DNA of 64,000 nucleotides from Panorpa germanica (Eukaryota > Arthropoda > Insecta > Mecoptera > Panorpidae), in the NCBI GenBank assembly GCA_963678705.1, contig CAVMBN010000168.1, positions 1-64,000 on the forward strand, written 5' to 3'. The notes below the pieces were generated by a model that ran no database searches, was not told where the DNA came from, and saw nothing but the letters and a program-made list of their open reading frames with translations. Positions 32,220 to 42,830 of the stretch are shown piece by piece (positions within the stretch are counted from its first letter, which is position 1; every line of letters begins with the position of its first letter). Position numbers and translations under genes: made by a program.

Positions 32220-33429
32220 TGTGCCAATTTACTAACTACGACAGTAAGTAGGTTGAGCATCGTTCCCATCTGTTCCATGAGTCTGGCAAGCGTTTCTTCA
32301 AGCTCAACCATATTGCTGACTTGGGTGCTTGTTGGTACTATTTTATCATTAGGAGCGCGGGCGTATGATACTCCAGTTCTTATTTGACTTTCTAGGGTGG
32401 GTTGAGCTTGAGTTTGGTTGTTCTTCTTTTAACGTAGTGTAGGCCATAATTTTTGTTGCAATTGTTTACGTACTTCACATCCTCTGTAGTTTGCAGGGTG
32501 ATTTCCTCCACAATTAGCGCATTTAACTTAAGTGTCTTTTATTTGCGGGAGAAATTTTTTGTCTCATGTTGCTTAGCACGTTTTACGCATTTGTGTACTT
32601 TGCGACAGTATGCTTTAGTATGCCCAAATGCCTGGCATCTTGTACATTGGGGAAATACTCTCTTGGTACGTGGTGGTTCGCATTTAACAATATTATAGTC
32701 AAGTTTTTCTATGTTGTGTACTTCTTTGTTTTTACCGCTAGTTTTAAAGTCTACATAAAACATAGGTAAAGGTAATTTGGTGACTCTATGTTTTATGTTA
32801 TAAATGTTCACTGCTTCGTGGCTAAGACCCAAGAGCGCTGATTTTATTGCTTCTGTTCCTTGGTGTAGTCCTCTTAGTACAAACCTAAATGTTTTCTTAC
32901 TTTTTGGTCTGAATGTGTGGTATTAGGTGTTTCTATCATTTTACTCTTTTATAAGTGTTTTAAAGTGTTCAGCCTCAAAAACTTGAACTTTAACTGTTTC
33001 AAATCTAGTAGATTTTACCGTATAATGATTCGTAATTTTTCGCATCAGTGTATGGATGAATTGAATCACTCCTACCTTATATATTGTTACGGGTAGAGGT
33101 TTGGGTATGATGGTTGTGTTGCTTAATTTATTGGTAGCGGTCTCGTTTGTGGTTTCTACGTTTCCTCGTTCCTCTTCTGCCAGGCATTCAAAACTGTTAT
33201 TGGTTTCTATTGGTTTACTCAGTCAATACTCAGCTAGTTTCGTCTGTTTCCTGGCATTCAGCGCTTCTGGATTTCTTAGTCTTTTCTTGTGTTGGACGGT
33301 TGTCCAACAGTTGGATGGAGATTGTACACTTTGGTGTATAGTCTCTGAGATGGTGTCCGTTTTATCAGAGATGTTTGTTTTATCGGTGCCGTAAGCTGTT
33401 GTACTTTGCGGTGGACTTTTGATTATCAT
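32220..33429 (-). pseudogene. LINE D ORF1 (Gag-like), copy 1
   Basis: Start ATG at 33429 (MIIKSPPQSTTAYGTDK). A stop follows about 68 codons on, the central RNA-binding segment shows HEAVNIYNIKHRVTKLPLPM (32832-32539 frame), and cysteine knuckles RCQAFGHTKAYC, a CVK-A-type second knuckle (Cys replaced by Arg) and CANCGGNHPANYRGC lie at about 32650-32480. The tail contains a coiled segment (MVELEETLARLMEQM). Stops and frame changes interrupt it. The same protein, also broken, is in copy 2. Confidence 0.8.
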
Positions 33430-33826
33430 CTTATTAATTATTGGCTCACAATTAATTAGGATTTGATTTTAATTTATTCACAATACAATAGTATTGTTAT
33501 CAGAACAATGATTGTGCACTGCATTGTTTATAGGAATTCACTTTTTATCTATGTATTTAGCTTGAGGAGAAATCCACATGTTATACCATATAGGTTATAC
33601 ACCATATAGTCTATGGTTTATTTTCTACTTTAAATACTGATTTAGATTATCTATGATAATTTGTAATTGTTCAACGGATACTCGTTCGAATCGTTTTCAA
33701 CACATTTTTTGTTAATATAATAACGAACAATAGTAGTTAAAAATAATTTTATTAAATAACTTATTGAATATATGAAGAACGAAAAAGAAAAAACGTCCGC
33801 ACTGCTTAACAAGCAAAATTGAACTG
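33430..33826 (-). other. LINE D 5' UTR, copy 1
   Basis: Non-coding leader of LINE D, matched by the inverted segment 56432-56830 (shared CATGTTATACCATATAGGTT and GTTCAACGGATACTCGTTC). Family D has a 5' UTR of about 400 bp. Confidence 0.7.
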
Positions 33827-33860
33827 ATAACAAATAAATTAAATAAATTATGACAAATAT
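33827..33860. repeat. 34-bp target-site duplication, right copy (LINE D copy 1)
   Basis: Identical to 29603-29636. It lies at the 5' end of the minus-strand LINE. Confidence 0.85.
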
Positions 33861-34613
33861 GAAAAGTTAATACAAAAATAATCAATTATAATAATAATTA
33901 ATATTAATAATAATCAGATGACACAAATAAATTAAATACAATTATTAATAAACTACATATTTTGCCTTAAACAAAATAGAATGGTAAACCATATTGATAT
34001 TAAATAAATAATCTACTTACAGGTTTTCTGTTTTAATCTCTAATTGCCATGATTTGTCTCATTACTCGTATTTACCCGTAACTACTCGCAACTTATTTGT
34101 CGACTCCACGGCTGTTGCCACCCCAGTCCAAAGCCAAGTCGAAGACCCGGTGCCAAGACCCAATGACTTGCTAATCCCGTACGACGTAACCTCGTATTCT
34201 TCGATTTGATTAATTTCGCATAACCGATGTCAAGACGATCTTAATTAGCCAATCACACTATACAACACTGTAGCGATACCTCCGGATTTAGATGCTCCCA
34301 GCTATAGGCTTACCGTTTTTTATCGTTACAACACCAAAAAACATCCTACAAACTATACAAATCTACACTTCTAAATTCTAAATTCTCTAGAATATCTTCA
34401 TTAAATTTACGAGATTATTAAAAGTAATCTTCACTGCGACAGAACGCAAAACCATTTACAACAAATAATATTAATAGAATTTTTTTCTAAAAAATTTATT
34501 TTTAAATTCGTAAATATAAATACAAAATAGAAAAATGTTTTCTGTAAAAAAAATGAAATATATTTTTATTTCGTTTGAAGGCGGAACTAAATAATTTTCA
34601 TGGTTTAATTGAA
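33861..34613. other. AT-rich spacer, nothing recognised
   Basis: A more GC-rich island at 34090-34330 has no frame, tRNA fold or repeat match that I can see. Confidence 0.5.
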
Positions 34614-34885
34614 TTTATTTAACATCGGCCTATTTCCGATGTTGAGTCCTATCACCGACGACCTCTTACACAATGTTTGTCATTTTTTGTGGTTTTTGTG
34701 GTCTCATATATGTGAGCTGCACCGTTGCCTAATAAATTTACGATAATGGTTATGTATGTAATCAATTTAACCTTATAGCAAACAAACTCTGAAAATATTT
34801 CTCTTGTCCGGCAATCAAACCAGAAGACACAGAAACTATACTTAACTGTGATTAGAGAGTTACCTATTTATATGAGCTCCCTGGT
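34614..34885 (-). mobile_element. tRNA-derived SINE, copy 2
   Basis: Reverse complement of copy 1: GTCGTCGGTGATAGGACT, GGAAATAGGCCGATGTTAAATAAA, GGCAACGGTGCAGCTCACAT and a decayed B box (GGTTTGATTGCC, 34811-34822). Diverged, with no clear target duplication. The poly(A) end points left. Confidence 0.8.
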
Positions 34886-35513
34886 AAGGATGCACAAACC
34901 TAATTCGTTAGAGTCCAGCGATGAATACAAGTAATGGTACAAAGGTGCTAATGATAAAGGCATGGTGATAATAGATTGAGACGAAATTAAAACTGTGAGT
35001 AAAGCAATTATTTATATATATTTAATGAGTAATTAGAATCTGGAGTAATACCGTGAAATTTAAGGTAGATTAAAAGTTGATATTTGTAACGATGTACGGA
35101 TTGTTCTACCAGCCCTAGAAGTCCTTATTGGGTGTGGTTCGTTCACCAGATAACTGGGTCCCACCGAACCAATAAATCTTGTTGAGATGAGTGGTATTGA
35201 TAGTTTGGACGTCGATCAGAGAGCTTGATTTAATTTAAGTAACTTTAGTTTGAATAATTTACCAAAAATATGTGTATTAAATCAGATATAGATTTGAGAT
35301 CCGTTTGTGATATTTTTTTTGTTTTAATGCAAAATATGTTGTCTATCGCTAAATGTATTTAATTAGGTGTTAATTTATTTTGTCACTAGTGTTTCAATTT
35401 ATTATATTTGTTATAATTTATTTAATTTATATTTTATGTACAAATTGAGAGCCTATGTAAAGTTAAGAAACACGTGTACGTATATATATAATGATGGTTT
35501 TTCCGATAAGATT
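34886..35513. other. AT-rich spacer
   Basis: No supported gene. A slightly GC-richer stretch at 35085-35190 shows no recognisable feature. Confidence 0.45.
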
Positions 35514-35520
35514 ATTTATA

Positions 35521-35608
<88 letters not shown>

Positions 35609-35620
35609 AATATATATATA
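35514..35620. repeat. (TA)n microsatellite
   Basis: About 105 bp of AT alternation with a few interruptions, directly adjoining the left end of LTR element Z. Confidence 0.95.
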
Positions 35621-35623
35621 CAT

Positions 35624-36525
35624 TGTTACAATTTTACTGGGCGTACGAGAGAGACGGCTTGTGTGCACGTAGCAACTATCCTCTTCAGCTTTTAACACCA
35701 AATGATACAAACTTGTAAGGGCGTGAAAGGGGAATGAAGGGAGTCTGGCTCTGGAACCTTCTATGACGCCAATTGTACAAAATTTGTATATGCGAGCGAG
35801 GATTAAGGAAAGGGAGACTAAGATTCTCGAACCTTCTAAATATACGCCGTATTACGCCTGCGACTGGGGTTCTATTAGTTGCCGAGCGGAGCAATTGTTT
35901 ACACGAATTAGTCGCGTTGTAACTTATTAAATTAAGGAATAGCCACAATTAAAATTAAAAGAAGGATTAACACTTTTACAAACTTTATTTATTCACACAA
36001 ACACAATTACAACAACTTTATAATTATTACTGTTTAATATTTCACTTAATTATTCATTGCTGGCTGACTTATTTTCGCGGACTGACTCTTGTTGACTCTC
36101 TGACTGACTGATTATTACTCGCGAACTCACCAACTCACTTGCGACGCGATGCTCTACTCCTTTTATATTAGCGGTTTACGCAGTACAGTTCCCCTGATCT
36201 CGACACTTCTGACTTTCTAGAATATTCCTATAATTATCCAAATACGCTGTTTGACCTTCCGGACTATTTCTATGACGTTCCACTTTATATGCGTATTATT
36301 TGGTTCTAGAAAGATCACATGTAAACAATAACAGAAGTGCATGGTATGCAGTTGCTTATGTTATCACCAGGAACACGCGAATCAAGATATACGCCAACGA
36401 GTAAACAGCTTCGTTACCAAAATGTCTTGATATTTGTACAGGGATGCGCAACCTTTTCTGTTAATTCCAGTTATTATTTTATAACTATAATTTTTGTATG
36501 CTCAGACGCCCGCAAATTCGTGACA
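35624..36525 (-). repeat. Z element LTR (3')
   Basis: 902 bp, TG...CA ends with TGTTAC/GTGACA inverted tips. It matches the right LTR closely, with small differences such as a short deletion near 38190 in the other copy. Confidence 0.88.
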
Positions 36526-36960
36526 CTTTCCCCCTCTTAAATGCGCTCGTTCTGAGTGCTAGTAATTTTCTAGTAACGTTGATGCATTTCCCTCGGGCTG
36601 ACCTCTCGGGCACGTTGAAGATCACGTCCTAACTTACGGCTAATTTCAAATACTGTCCTTTTTTTTTCGAGTTACAGCTTAGTGCTACGTCTTCTATTTT
36701 TCTTAGGATAATTAAGCCATACTGCATCACCTTTGCAAAAGCGCTGACTTAGTTTGCCACGATTGTAACGCTTTACGTAGCGATCCATCGCTCACGGCGT
36801 TTTTACGAAAACGGGTGGACTTCTAGTTCTTGCGCCATGGTTTCGCAGTACTCTACTGAAGGTGTCCATACAATGTATGTGTCGTCATGTCGACACCGTC
36901 GTTCCACTAAAGTTTCTTTTTACACCGGGGTTAGTACAACTTCTGCCGTATCTTCTGTAG
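36526..36960 (-). pseudogene. Z element integrase C-terminal end
   Basis: On the minus strand, VEYCETMAQELEVHPFS and MDRYVKRYNRGKLSQRFCKG, then GDAVWLNYPKKNRRRS, match the end of gypsy-type integrase (the GDxVWL strand). Stop codons interrupt it. It is followed by the polypurine tract, so it is the natural 3' end of pol. Confidence 0.65.
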
Positions 36961-37003
36961 GGTTGTATGCATCGGGAAATGTTCACCTTATTAAATCGTA
37001 CTA

Positions 37004-37146
37004 GGGAGCTTTTTCGGTCTTCACCTGCTAGGACCTGCTAAGGAGCATTTTCGGCCTTCACCTGCTTGGACCTGCTATGGAGCTTTTTCGGTCTTCACCT
37101 GCTTGGACCTGCTAGAGAGCTTTTTCGGTCTTCACCTGTTTGGACC
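37004..37146 (-). repeat. About 36-bp tandem repeat in Z element gag
   Basis: Four near-identical units of the type GCTTTTTCGGTCTTCACCTG + CTTGGACCTGCTA, coding on the minus strand for repeated AGPSR-VKTEKAP units at the end of the Gag-like frame. Confidence 0.8.
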
Positions 37147-37505
37147 CATTCCCTTCTATTGTTAGTTAGTGTTGAGGGAAGTTGCGCCATTCGCTGTAAT
37201 TTTCTGCACCTGTCGTAAGGCCATTGATTTCCTCTTCTTCTTCTTAAATTACCACGGCTTATGTTTTCCTTTCCTTGATCCAGATTCTGTTGTTTGTCCA
37301 TGGCCGGTGTAGCTTGTAGGGGGTAGAATGCATTGAAGGCGCTCCATTCGTAGTTCACTTCAAGAACTTGTATTATGGCTTCATTAATGTTCTTTAGTTT
37401 CGTAAATAATATGGCCCTTTTTATTCTGCGCTCTCGTACTATGTTCGCGAAATATCTGGGGGCTTTACCTGAAGCACGGTTCACTATTCGTTCGATGTCA
37501 GTCAC
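37095..37505 (-). pseudogene. Z element Gag-like fragment, C-terminal
   Basis: Open piece of 136 codons. It begins MTDIERIVNRASGKAPRYFAN, continues with NINEAIIQVLEVNYEW and a basic RRRRGNQWPYDRC patch, and ends in the repeat units. Gag-like by position (between the 5' LTR and pol) and by composition. It is in a different frame from the upstream coiled-coil piece. Confidence 0.55.
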
Positions 37506-37535
37506 CAGGTCCGCTGATCTTTCTTATGTAGCTTG

Positions 37536-37904
37536 CTAACTGTTCTTTTGAACGATTTTAACGCGATTTTCTATTTCTTTAATTTTTGTCTCCGCCAACT
37601 TTTGTTGTATTGTCACTGATTGAAGACCTTCTGCCACATTTTCTTCTATTTTATCTTTACGCGTTTTTAATTCCTTATTAGATCCTCTGCAATCCTCTTC
37701 TTCATTTTGCAATTGCACTTGGAATGCATTAAACTTCTCACATATTTTTATTAATTGTTTAGCCTGTTTTTGAAATATTTTTCTTAATTCAACATGGTGA
37801 TCTATAAACTTTTCTGGCTGTTCTTGTATCTTCCCTAATATTTCTCTACTAGTAGCTTTTTGTATTTCTCTTATCTCTCTAAGCTCTTTTAATATTTTCT
37901 TCAT
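37536..37904 (-). pseudogene. Z element Gag-like fragment, coiled coil
   Basis: 122 codons, strongly charged with heptad-like Leu/Ile spacing (MKKILKELREIREIQKATSR onward), consistent with the N-terminal coiled coil of an LTR-element Gag. About 260 bp of leader separate it from the 5' LTR. No catalytic motif. Confidence 0.55.
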
Positions 37905-38165
37905 TTTTTTTGCGTATTGTGTTGTAAATTGTTTTAAAAGCCTCTGGAATTTTCTGGAAGGTTCTGAAATTCTCTATAGTTTCTTTAAAATTAATATTAC
38001 CGTTTTTCTCAAACCTTCCTCTTCTAAAAATCCTTCTTGCTGCAAATTCCCACTAGAAGTTTCTGGAAGTCTCTTCGGAAACGTAGTTTCAGACTTCTCC
38101 GTTTTTCTTCTTGGATCTCTCTCTGCAGCGGCCTTAACTGTAGCTATCCCACTTTTGACACCAAA

Positions 38166-38818
38166 TGTTACAATTTTACTGGGCGTACGAGAGAGAAGGC
38201 TTAAAGCAACTATCCTCTTCAGCTTCTAACACCAAATGATACAAACTTGTAAGGGCGTGAAAGGGGAATGAAGGTAGTCTGCCTCTGGAACCTTCTATAA
38301 CGCCAAATGTACAAAATTTGTATGTGCGAGCGAGGATTAAGGGAAAAGAGACTAGGATTCTCGAACCTTCTAAATCTACGCCGTATTACGCCTGCGACTG
38401 GGGTTCTTTTAGTTGCCGAGCGAAGCAATTGTTTACACTAATTAGTCGTGTTGTAACTTATTAAATTAAGAAATAGCCACAATTAAAATTAAAAGAAGGA
38501 TTAACACTTTAACAAACTTTATTTATTCACACAAACACAATTACAACAACTTTATAGTTATTACTGTTTAATATTTCACTTAATTATTCATTGCTGGCTG
38601 ACTTATTCTCGCGGACTGACTCTTGTTGACTCTCTGACTGACTGATTATTACTCGCGAACTCACCAACTCACTTGCGACGCGATGCTCTACTCCTTTTAT
38701 ATTAGCGGTTTACGCAAAACAGTTCCCCTGGTCTCAACACTTCTGACTTTCTAGAATATTCCTATAACTATCCAAATACGCTAATTGACCTTCCGGACTA
38801 TTTCTATGATGTTCCACT
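38166..38818 (-). repeat. Z element 5' LTR, first part
   Basis: First 653 bp (plus-strand order) of the right LTR, ending in the CACT target. It continues at 41898-42135 after the nested element. Confidence 0.88.
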
Positions 38819-39087
38819 AGTTATCTGACGACACAATTCTCTCTCTCTCTTCAACAACTAAATATTTTATTATCTAAGTAACCATATAATTTATAAAAAA
38901 CACATTGACTTAAATCAATTTTGTTTTAGCAATTAATTAATTCATTTGTTTAAGTACATTAGTTACTCTCCATCGAGGATGTAATCTTCGTAGTATAAAT
39001 ATATAATTATATAGAAAGTGTATTTATTAATATAAATAAAGTACATAATAATTTAAATATTGTTATTTAACTAGCAATAACATAACT
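38819..39087 (+). repeat. 5' LTR of second errantivirus-like element
   Basis: AGTTA...TAACT inverted tips, with a TATAAATATA box near 38994. It is unrelated in sequence to the LTR at 10800. Confidence 0.88.
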
Positions 39088-39341
39088 GGCGCAGTCGTCG
39101 TCCAGCGGCGGAGATAAAACCAACGCATCGTGACGGAAAAGAACAAATCTACTCACCCCAGGGAAGAAGATTCGAAAGTTAAATAAAATTAAAAATAAGC
39201 TGTGTAAAATATAGTGAAGTGAACCGATAACTAAGGACCAAGGACAAAGGATTACAAGAAGATTAAAGGTTCATCTATTAATATAAACAATATTATAATT
39301 TTTGAAAATAATCCTATTTTCCTTTTATCCTACTCTAATAT

Positions 39342-40106
39342 ATGATAGATCAATTGAATTACCTTTTCACACAATTAAATATAAATAAAAAAGAAAAAAT
39401 GACAACGTCAACTAATAATAATTTCCAACAATATTTGGGAATGATAAAAGAGTATGATGGTAGATCCGAAGGGTTACCGGACTACATTAGAACAAGCGAA
39501 TTGTTACTAGGACAATTTTTCAATGAAAATAAAGTAGATTGCTTCGACAACATCGCTTTAATAGAATCGATTCGGGCAAAATTAACTGGAAAAGCTGCCT
39601 TACTAATAGAAGGAAGAGACATACAGAGCTGGGCAGAAATTAAAATGACATTGACACAAGCATTTTGCGACCCTAGAGATGAGATGTCATTACTGCAAAA
39701 ACTCATGGAAATAAGGCAGAGGAATGAAACATTCCTTGAATACTACGAAAAGTGTAGAAAATTGAGAGCATTATTATATGCTAATCAAAAATGCAATGGA
39801 GCAATAGAAGAAAGAACTATGAAGACAAAAATGTACGACGAGGTGGCTCTTAAATCATTTAAAGCAGGCTTAAGGGAACCTTTTGGATCATTCTTAAGAA
39901 CCAGAGCACCCACTACACTGGAACAAGCAATCTCTATTGTAACAGAAGAGCAGAACGACAGGAATTGGCAAAGACAAGAAGGGAATATAAATAATAAACT
40001 GGTACAACAACCAGTCAGAATGACACAAAGAACATTCAACAACCCTAAACAATCGAAAAACTTTAATATTTCCCACACATCCGATTTTAATGATAAACGA
40101 TCATGA
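39342..40106 (+). CDS. gag: Gag of second errantivirus-like element
   Basis: 254 codons, with a gypsy-group Gag capsid-like fold: QQYLGMIKEYDGRSEGLPDY, SIRAKLTGKAALLIEGRDIQ and a SFKAGLREPFGSFLRTRAPT block near residues 175-195. A second ATG at 39399 could be the true start. The frame stops just before a duplicated 45-bp segment (CACACATCCGATTTTAATGA, twice between 40073 and 40142), so it may have lost its C-terminus. No zinc knuckle. Confidence 0.75.
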   Translation: MIDQLNYLFTQLNINKKEKMTTSTNNNFQQYLGMIKEYDGRSEGLPDYIRTSELLLGQFFNENKVDCFDNIALIESIRAKLTGKAALLIEGRDIQSWAEIKMTLTQAFCDPRDEMSLLQKLMEIRQRNETFLEYYEKCRKLRALLYANQKCNGAIEERTMKTKMYDEVALKSFKAGLREPFGSFLRTRAPTTLEQAISIVTEEQNDRNWQRQEGNINNKLVQQPVRMTQRTFNNPKQSKNFNISHTSDFNDKRS

Positions 40107-40369
40107 AGACAGAGCAATTCCCACACATCCGATTTTAATGATAATCAATCACGGAGACAGAGCAATTTTCAACAACCTTATCAACAAAATTGGCAGGCAC
40201 CAAATACAATAGTCTTCAAACAAAGCAACTTATGGAATCGATACCCTAATGAACCAATTAAAAAGCACTTATGGATACTACATCAGTAATTAATTCACAG
40301 ATTCGAAGCAGAGAATATATAACAATTAATAATATAACATCAAGTAATTTCCTACCCTATATAATTAAT

Positions 40370-41152
40370 AACAAACTCAACATAAAATTACTTCTAGACA
40401 CCGGATCATCCTAAACCATAATTAACCCCAATTTGATATACAGAAATTTACCCCAATGTATTTCTTAAGAAGCTTTTTGTATTCAGACGGCCCATGGTAC
40501 CACAAACCATAATAAAGTGGCTCACATCCCCATATTTCTAATATTTAAGAGTCAAGACATTTGTAAAGTCTATTTGTTTAAATGTAGTGATAAATATGAT
40601 GAATTACTAGGAATGGATTTGTTGACAAAACTTGGAGCTAATATTAACTTCAATAAAAAGATGTTAACCATTAATGATACCGTGATATCGATATACTATC
40701 AGAATTCAAATAAATTGGAACTATATAATACTGAAATAAAAGTACAGAGTGAAAACACTACAGATGAAGTTTGGAATACAGAAGTAAACGAAAAAGATGT
40801 TAAAACATTTAATAAAATAAAAACCGATGAAAATTCAATTGTTGAAGTAAACGTCAAACAAGACACAGAAGATGAGAACATGCAAGATTTCAAAGTAGAA
40901 AATCTGCAAAATGTCAAACAAGAAACAAAGAATCAAGAAATAGAACATTTTGAAATACCAAATAAACAAAAGGTTAATCAACAAACAAAAAATCAAAACT
41001 TTCAAGATTTCAAAGTTAAAAATCAACAAAAAATCAAGCAAGTAGCAGGAAAGCAAACTATACAAGATATTAAAATAGAGAAACAACAAAACATGAAACA
41101 AGAAGAACCAGGAAAACAAAATATACAATATTCCGAGGTAGAAAAGTCATAG
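40370..41152 (+). pseudogene. Aspartic protease followed by charged module
   Basis: LLLDTGSS (about 40388-40411) is the retroviral protease active site, directly followed by a stop. LLGMDLLTKLGANINF (about 40600) is the protease C-terminal strand. In the same frame (40517-41152) a Lys/Gln/Asn/Glu-rich module follows, with QQKIKQVAGKQTIQ and KQNIQYSEVEK. These match the module in the gag fusion at 11852-13573. In a normal errantivirus RT would come here. Confidence 0.7.
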
Positions 41153-41629
41153 AGTATAAAGCAAGAAAAAGCAGAAAATAAGAAAATTAAAAAATTTAAA
41201 ATACAACGAAAAATTAAAAAGGAAAACAAAGCCAAGTGCTTACCGGAAAAGCTATAAGATTCAGAAAAAGAGGCACACACTATGTGGATGAATGTTCACA
41301 GAAAAGAAAAATATTATGATAAGCCAACATATGAGCAAAATGATATAAGTATAACAATTTTCAACAAACCAGAGGAAAATATAATTGAAGAAATAATCAG
41401 AAAAAAATACTATTGGGACTATATAAACAAACACATTCAAGAAGAATACATTAGAAGAAATGATAGAAGAGGGAAGATAACGAATCCACAAATAGGATTA
41501 CATAAAAGAAAAACCAATACAAATACTATTGCTGCAGGACCCTTATCAGGAAACAGAAGTGACGACTACATCTAGAAAAATCGAGACACCTTCACGAGAT
41601 TTCTCTATTTTTCTCTCTAAGGATGGAGG
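41153..41629 (+). pseudogene. Remnant tail of charged module and 3' non-coding part
   Basis: After the stop at 41152, KAKCLPEKL, then EAHTMWMNVHRKE, corresponds to AKCIPEKQED...AHTLWINDHRKE of the 11852 frame, so the module originally continued. The frame 41282-41575 (97 codons) ends shortly before the purine tract. Confidence 0.6.
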
Positions 41630-41897
41630 AGTTATCTAACGACACAATTCTCTCTCTCTCTTCAACAACTAAATATTTTATTATCTAAGTAACCAGATAA
41701 TTTATAAAATCACATTGACTAAAATCCATTTTGTTTCAGCAATTAATTAATTCATTTGTTTAAGTACATTAGTTACTCTCCATCGAGGAGGTAATCTTCG
41801 TAGTATAAATATATAATTATATAGAAAGTGTATTTATTAATATAAATAAAGTACATAATAATTTAAATATTGTTATTTAACTAGCAATAACATAACT
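41630..41897 (+). repeat. 3' LTR of second errantivirus-like element
   Basis: Preceded by AAGGATGGAGG. It differs from the 5' LTR at several sites, so the insertion is older than the one at 10800. Confidence 0.88.
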
Positions 41898-42135
41898 CAC
41901 TCCATATGCGTAATATTTAGTTCTAGAAAGATCACATGTAAACAATAACAGAAGTGCATGGTATGCAGTTGTTTATGTTATCTCCAGAAACACGCGTATC
42001 AAGATATACGCCAACGAGTAAACAGCTTCGTTATCAAAATGTCTTGATATGGGATGCACAACCTTTTCTGTTAATTCCAGTTATTATTTTATAACTATAA
42101 TTTTTGTATGCTCAGACGCCCGCAAATTCGTAACA
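41898..42135 (-). repeat. Z element 5' LTR, second part
   Basis: Starts with the second CACT and continues TCCATATGCG..., ending GTAACA. With 38166-38818 it makes one LTR. Confidence 0.88.
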
Positions 42136-42241
42136 ATATATTATATTAGATTATTTAGAGATTATAAATTTTTAATAAAATTGACACCTTTTTATTAAAA
42201 TATAAAGTTGATACCGGGTTACTGTTGTAATTGCATATATT

Positions 42242-42243
<2 letters not shown>

Positions 42244-42306
<63 letters not shown>
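42244..42306. repeat. (TA)n microsatellite
   Basis: AT alternation next to the right end of element Z. Confidence 0.95.
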
Positions 42307-42310
<4 letters not shown>

Positions 42311-42422
42311 GTAAATTATATATATATATTATATATAAATTATTATATATTATTAAATATATATTATGAAAGTAAATTTTGGTTGGGATCACCCCCTTCG
42401 GTATTATTCTTAAACACCTATT

Positions 42423-42830
42423 TCAAGTTGCAACTCTCAGCAACTTATCCCCACTGCACATTTCTTCTTCATAACGCACCATTTTTCCATAGCAAGTAAC
42501 CACTTCCCTTACTTCCTCTTCTGACACCTCAAACTGCACATTTAACAATTTTATCAGGGCCATCTCGACTTTTGACCTACTGTACTCTAACTTCCAACTT
42601 TCTCCTTTTAATGTGAATTCTATTACATACGGGAATCTTCTTTTAATTCTATTTATAATCTCTTCACTGTTAAACTTAACGAATAATTTCTCATATGTCA
42701 TGTTTACTCGACATAGATCTACCAATTCCTTCTCCAGAAGCACACGTTTTAACCACTGGTGAATGTCCGTAGAATTCAGCTGTCTCCCCACTGGACTAAA
42801 GTTTAAAATTAAAGTGTTTTTTCGTTTCAT
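42423..42830 (-). pseudogene. LINE-type ORF1 (gag-like) N-terminal fragment
   Basis: 135 codons starting MKRKNTLILNFSPVGRQLNS, with DIHQWLKRVLL, YEKLFVKFNSEEIINRIKRR and a second RRM-like half (QFEVSEEEVREVVTCYGKMV). This matches the gag-like ORF1 of insect R1/LOA-type LINEs (KNTLxLxFxPxGRxPxxxEIHxW) upstream of the zinc knuckles. It ends in AT-rich DNA with no knuckles, so it is the broken 5' end of a LINE. Confidence 0.65.

Larger units (their letters stand above)
29637..33826 (-). mobile_element. Jockey-like LINE, family D, copy 1
   Basis: Minus-strand LINE. The A-rich 3' end is at 29637-29660 and the 5' end at 33826. A perfect 34-bp direct repeat (29603-29636 and 33827-33860, starting ATAACAAATAAATTAAAT) bounds it exactly. 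It contains a 5' UTR, ORF1 and ORF2, and is interrupted by two nested LINE tails (30555-30739 and 31465-31754). Copy 2 of this family is at 56217-63190. The RT-to-3'-end part is shortened, since the frame near 29870 switches to a 3' UTR unlike copy 2. Confidence 0.87.
38819..41897 (+). mobile_element. Second errantivirus-like element, non-autonomous, nested in Z LTR
   Basis: LTRs AGTTAT...ATAACT of about 269 bp (38819-39087 and 41630-41897), similar but not identical (several substitutions, e.g. near 38826 and 38886). The 4-bp duplication is CACT (38815-38818, 41898-41901), the primer site TGGCGCAGTCG starts at 39087, and a purine tract precedes the 3' LTR. The interior holds gag, a broken protease and a charged module; RT, RNase H, integrase and env are absent. 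It inserted into the 5' LTR of Z, so it is younger than Z. Confidence 0.9.
35624..42135 (-). mobile_element. LTR retrotransposon Z, internally deleted, minus strand
   Basis: LTRs of about 900 bp run from TGTTACAATTT to CGCAAATTCGTRACA: left 35624-36525, right 38166-42135 (interrupted by the element at 38819-41897). A purine tract (36526-36538 read on minus) marks the left LTR as 3'. The right LTR is followed on the minus strand by TGGTGTCAAAAGTGGG, a tRNA-Leu-like primer site. Only about 1.6 kb of internal sequence remains: Gag-like pieces and the integrase end. Flanking tetranucleotides are ACAT and ATAT, not identical. A solo LTR (53807-54708) and a partial one (63727-64000) are family members. 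Confidence 0.87.

Noticed and set aside
34090..34330. GC-richer island near 34.2 kb as a possible exon or tRNA
   Set aside because: No open frame of note, no cloverleaf and no resemblance to any element in the window.
35491..35718. Tyr/Ile repeat frames
   Set aside because: Translation of the (TA)n microsatellite.
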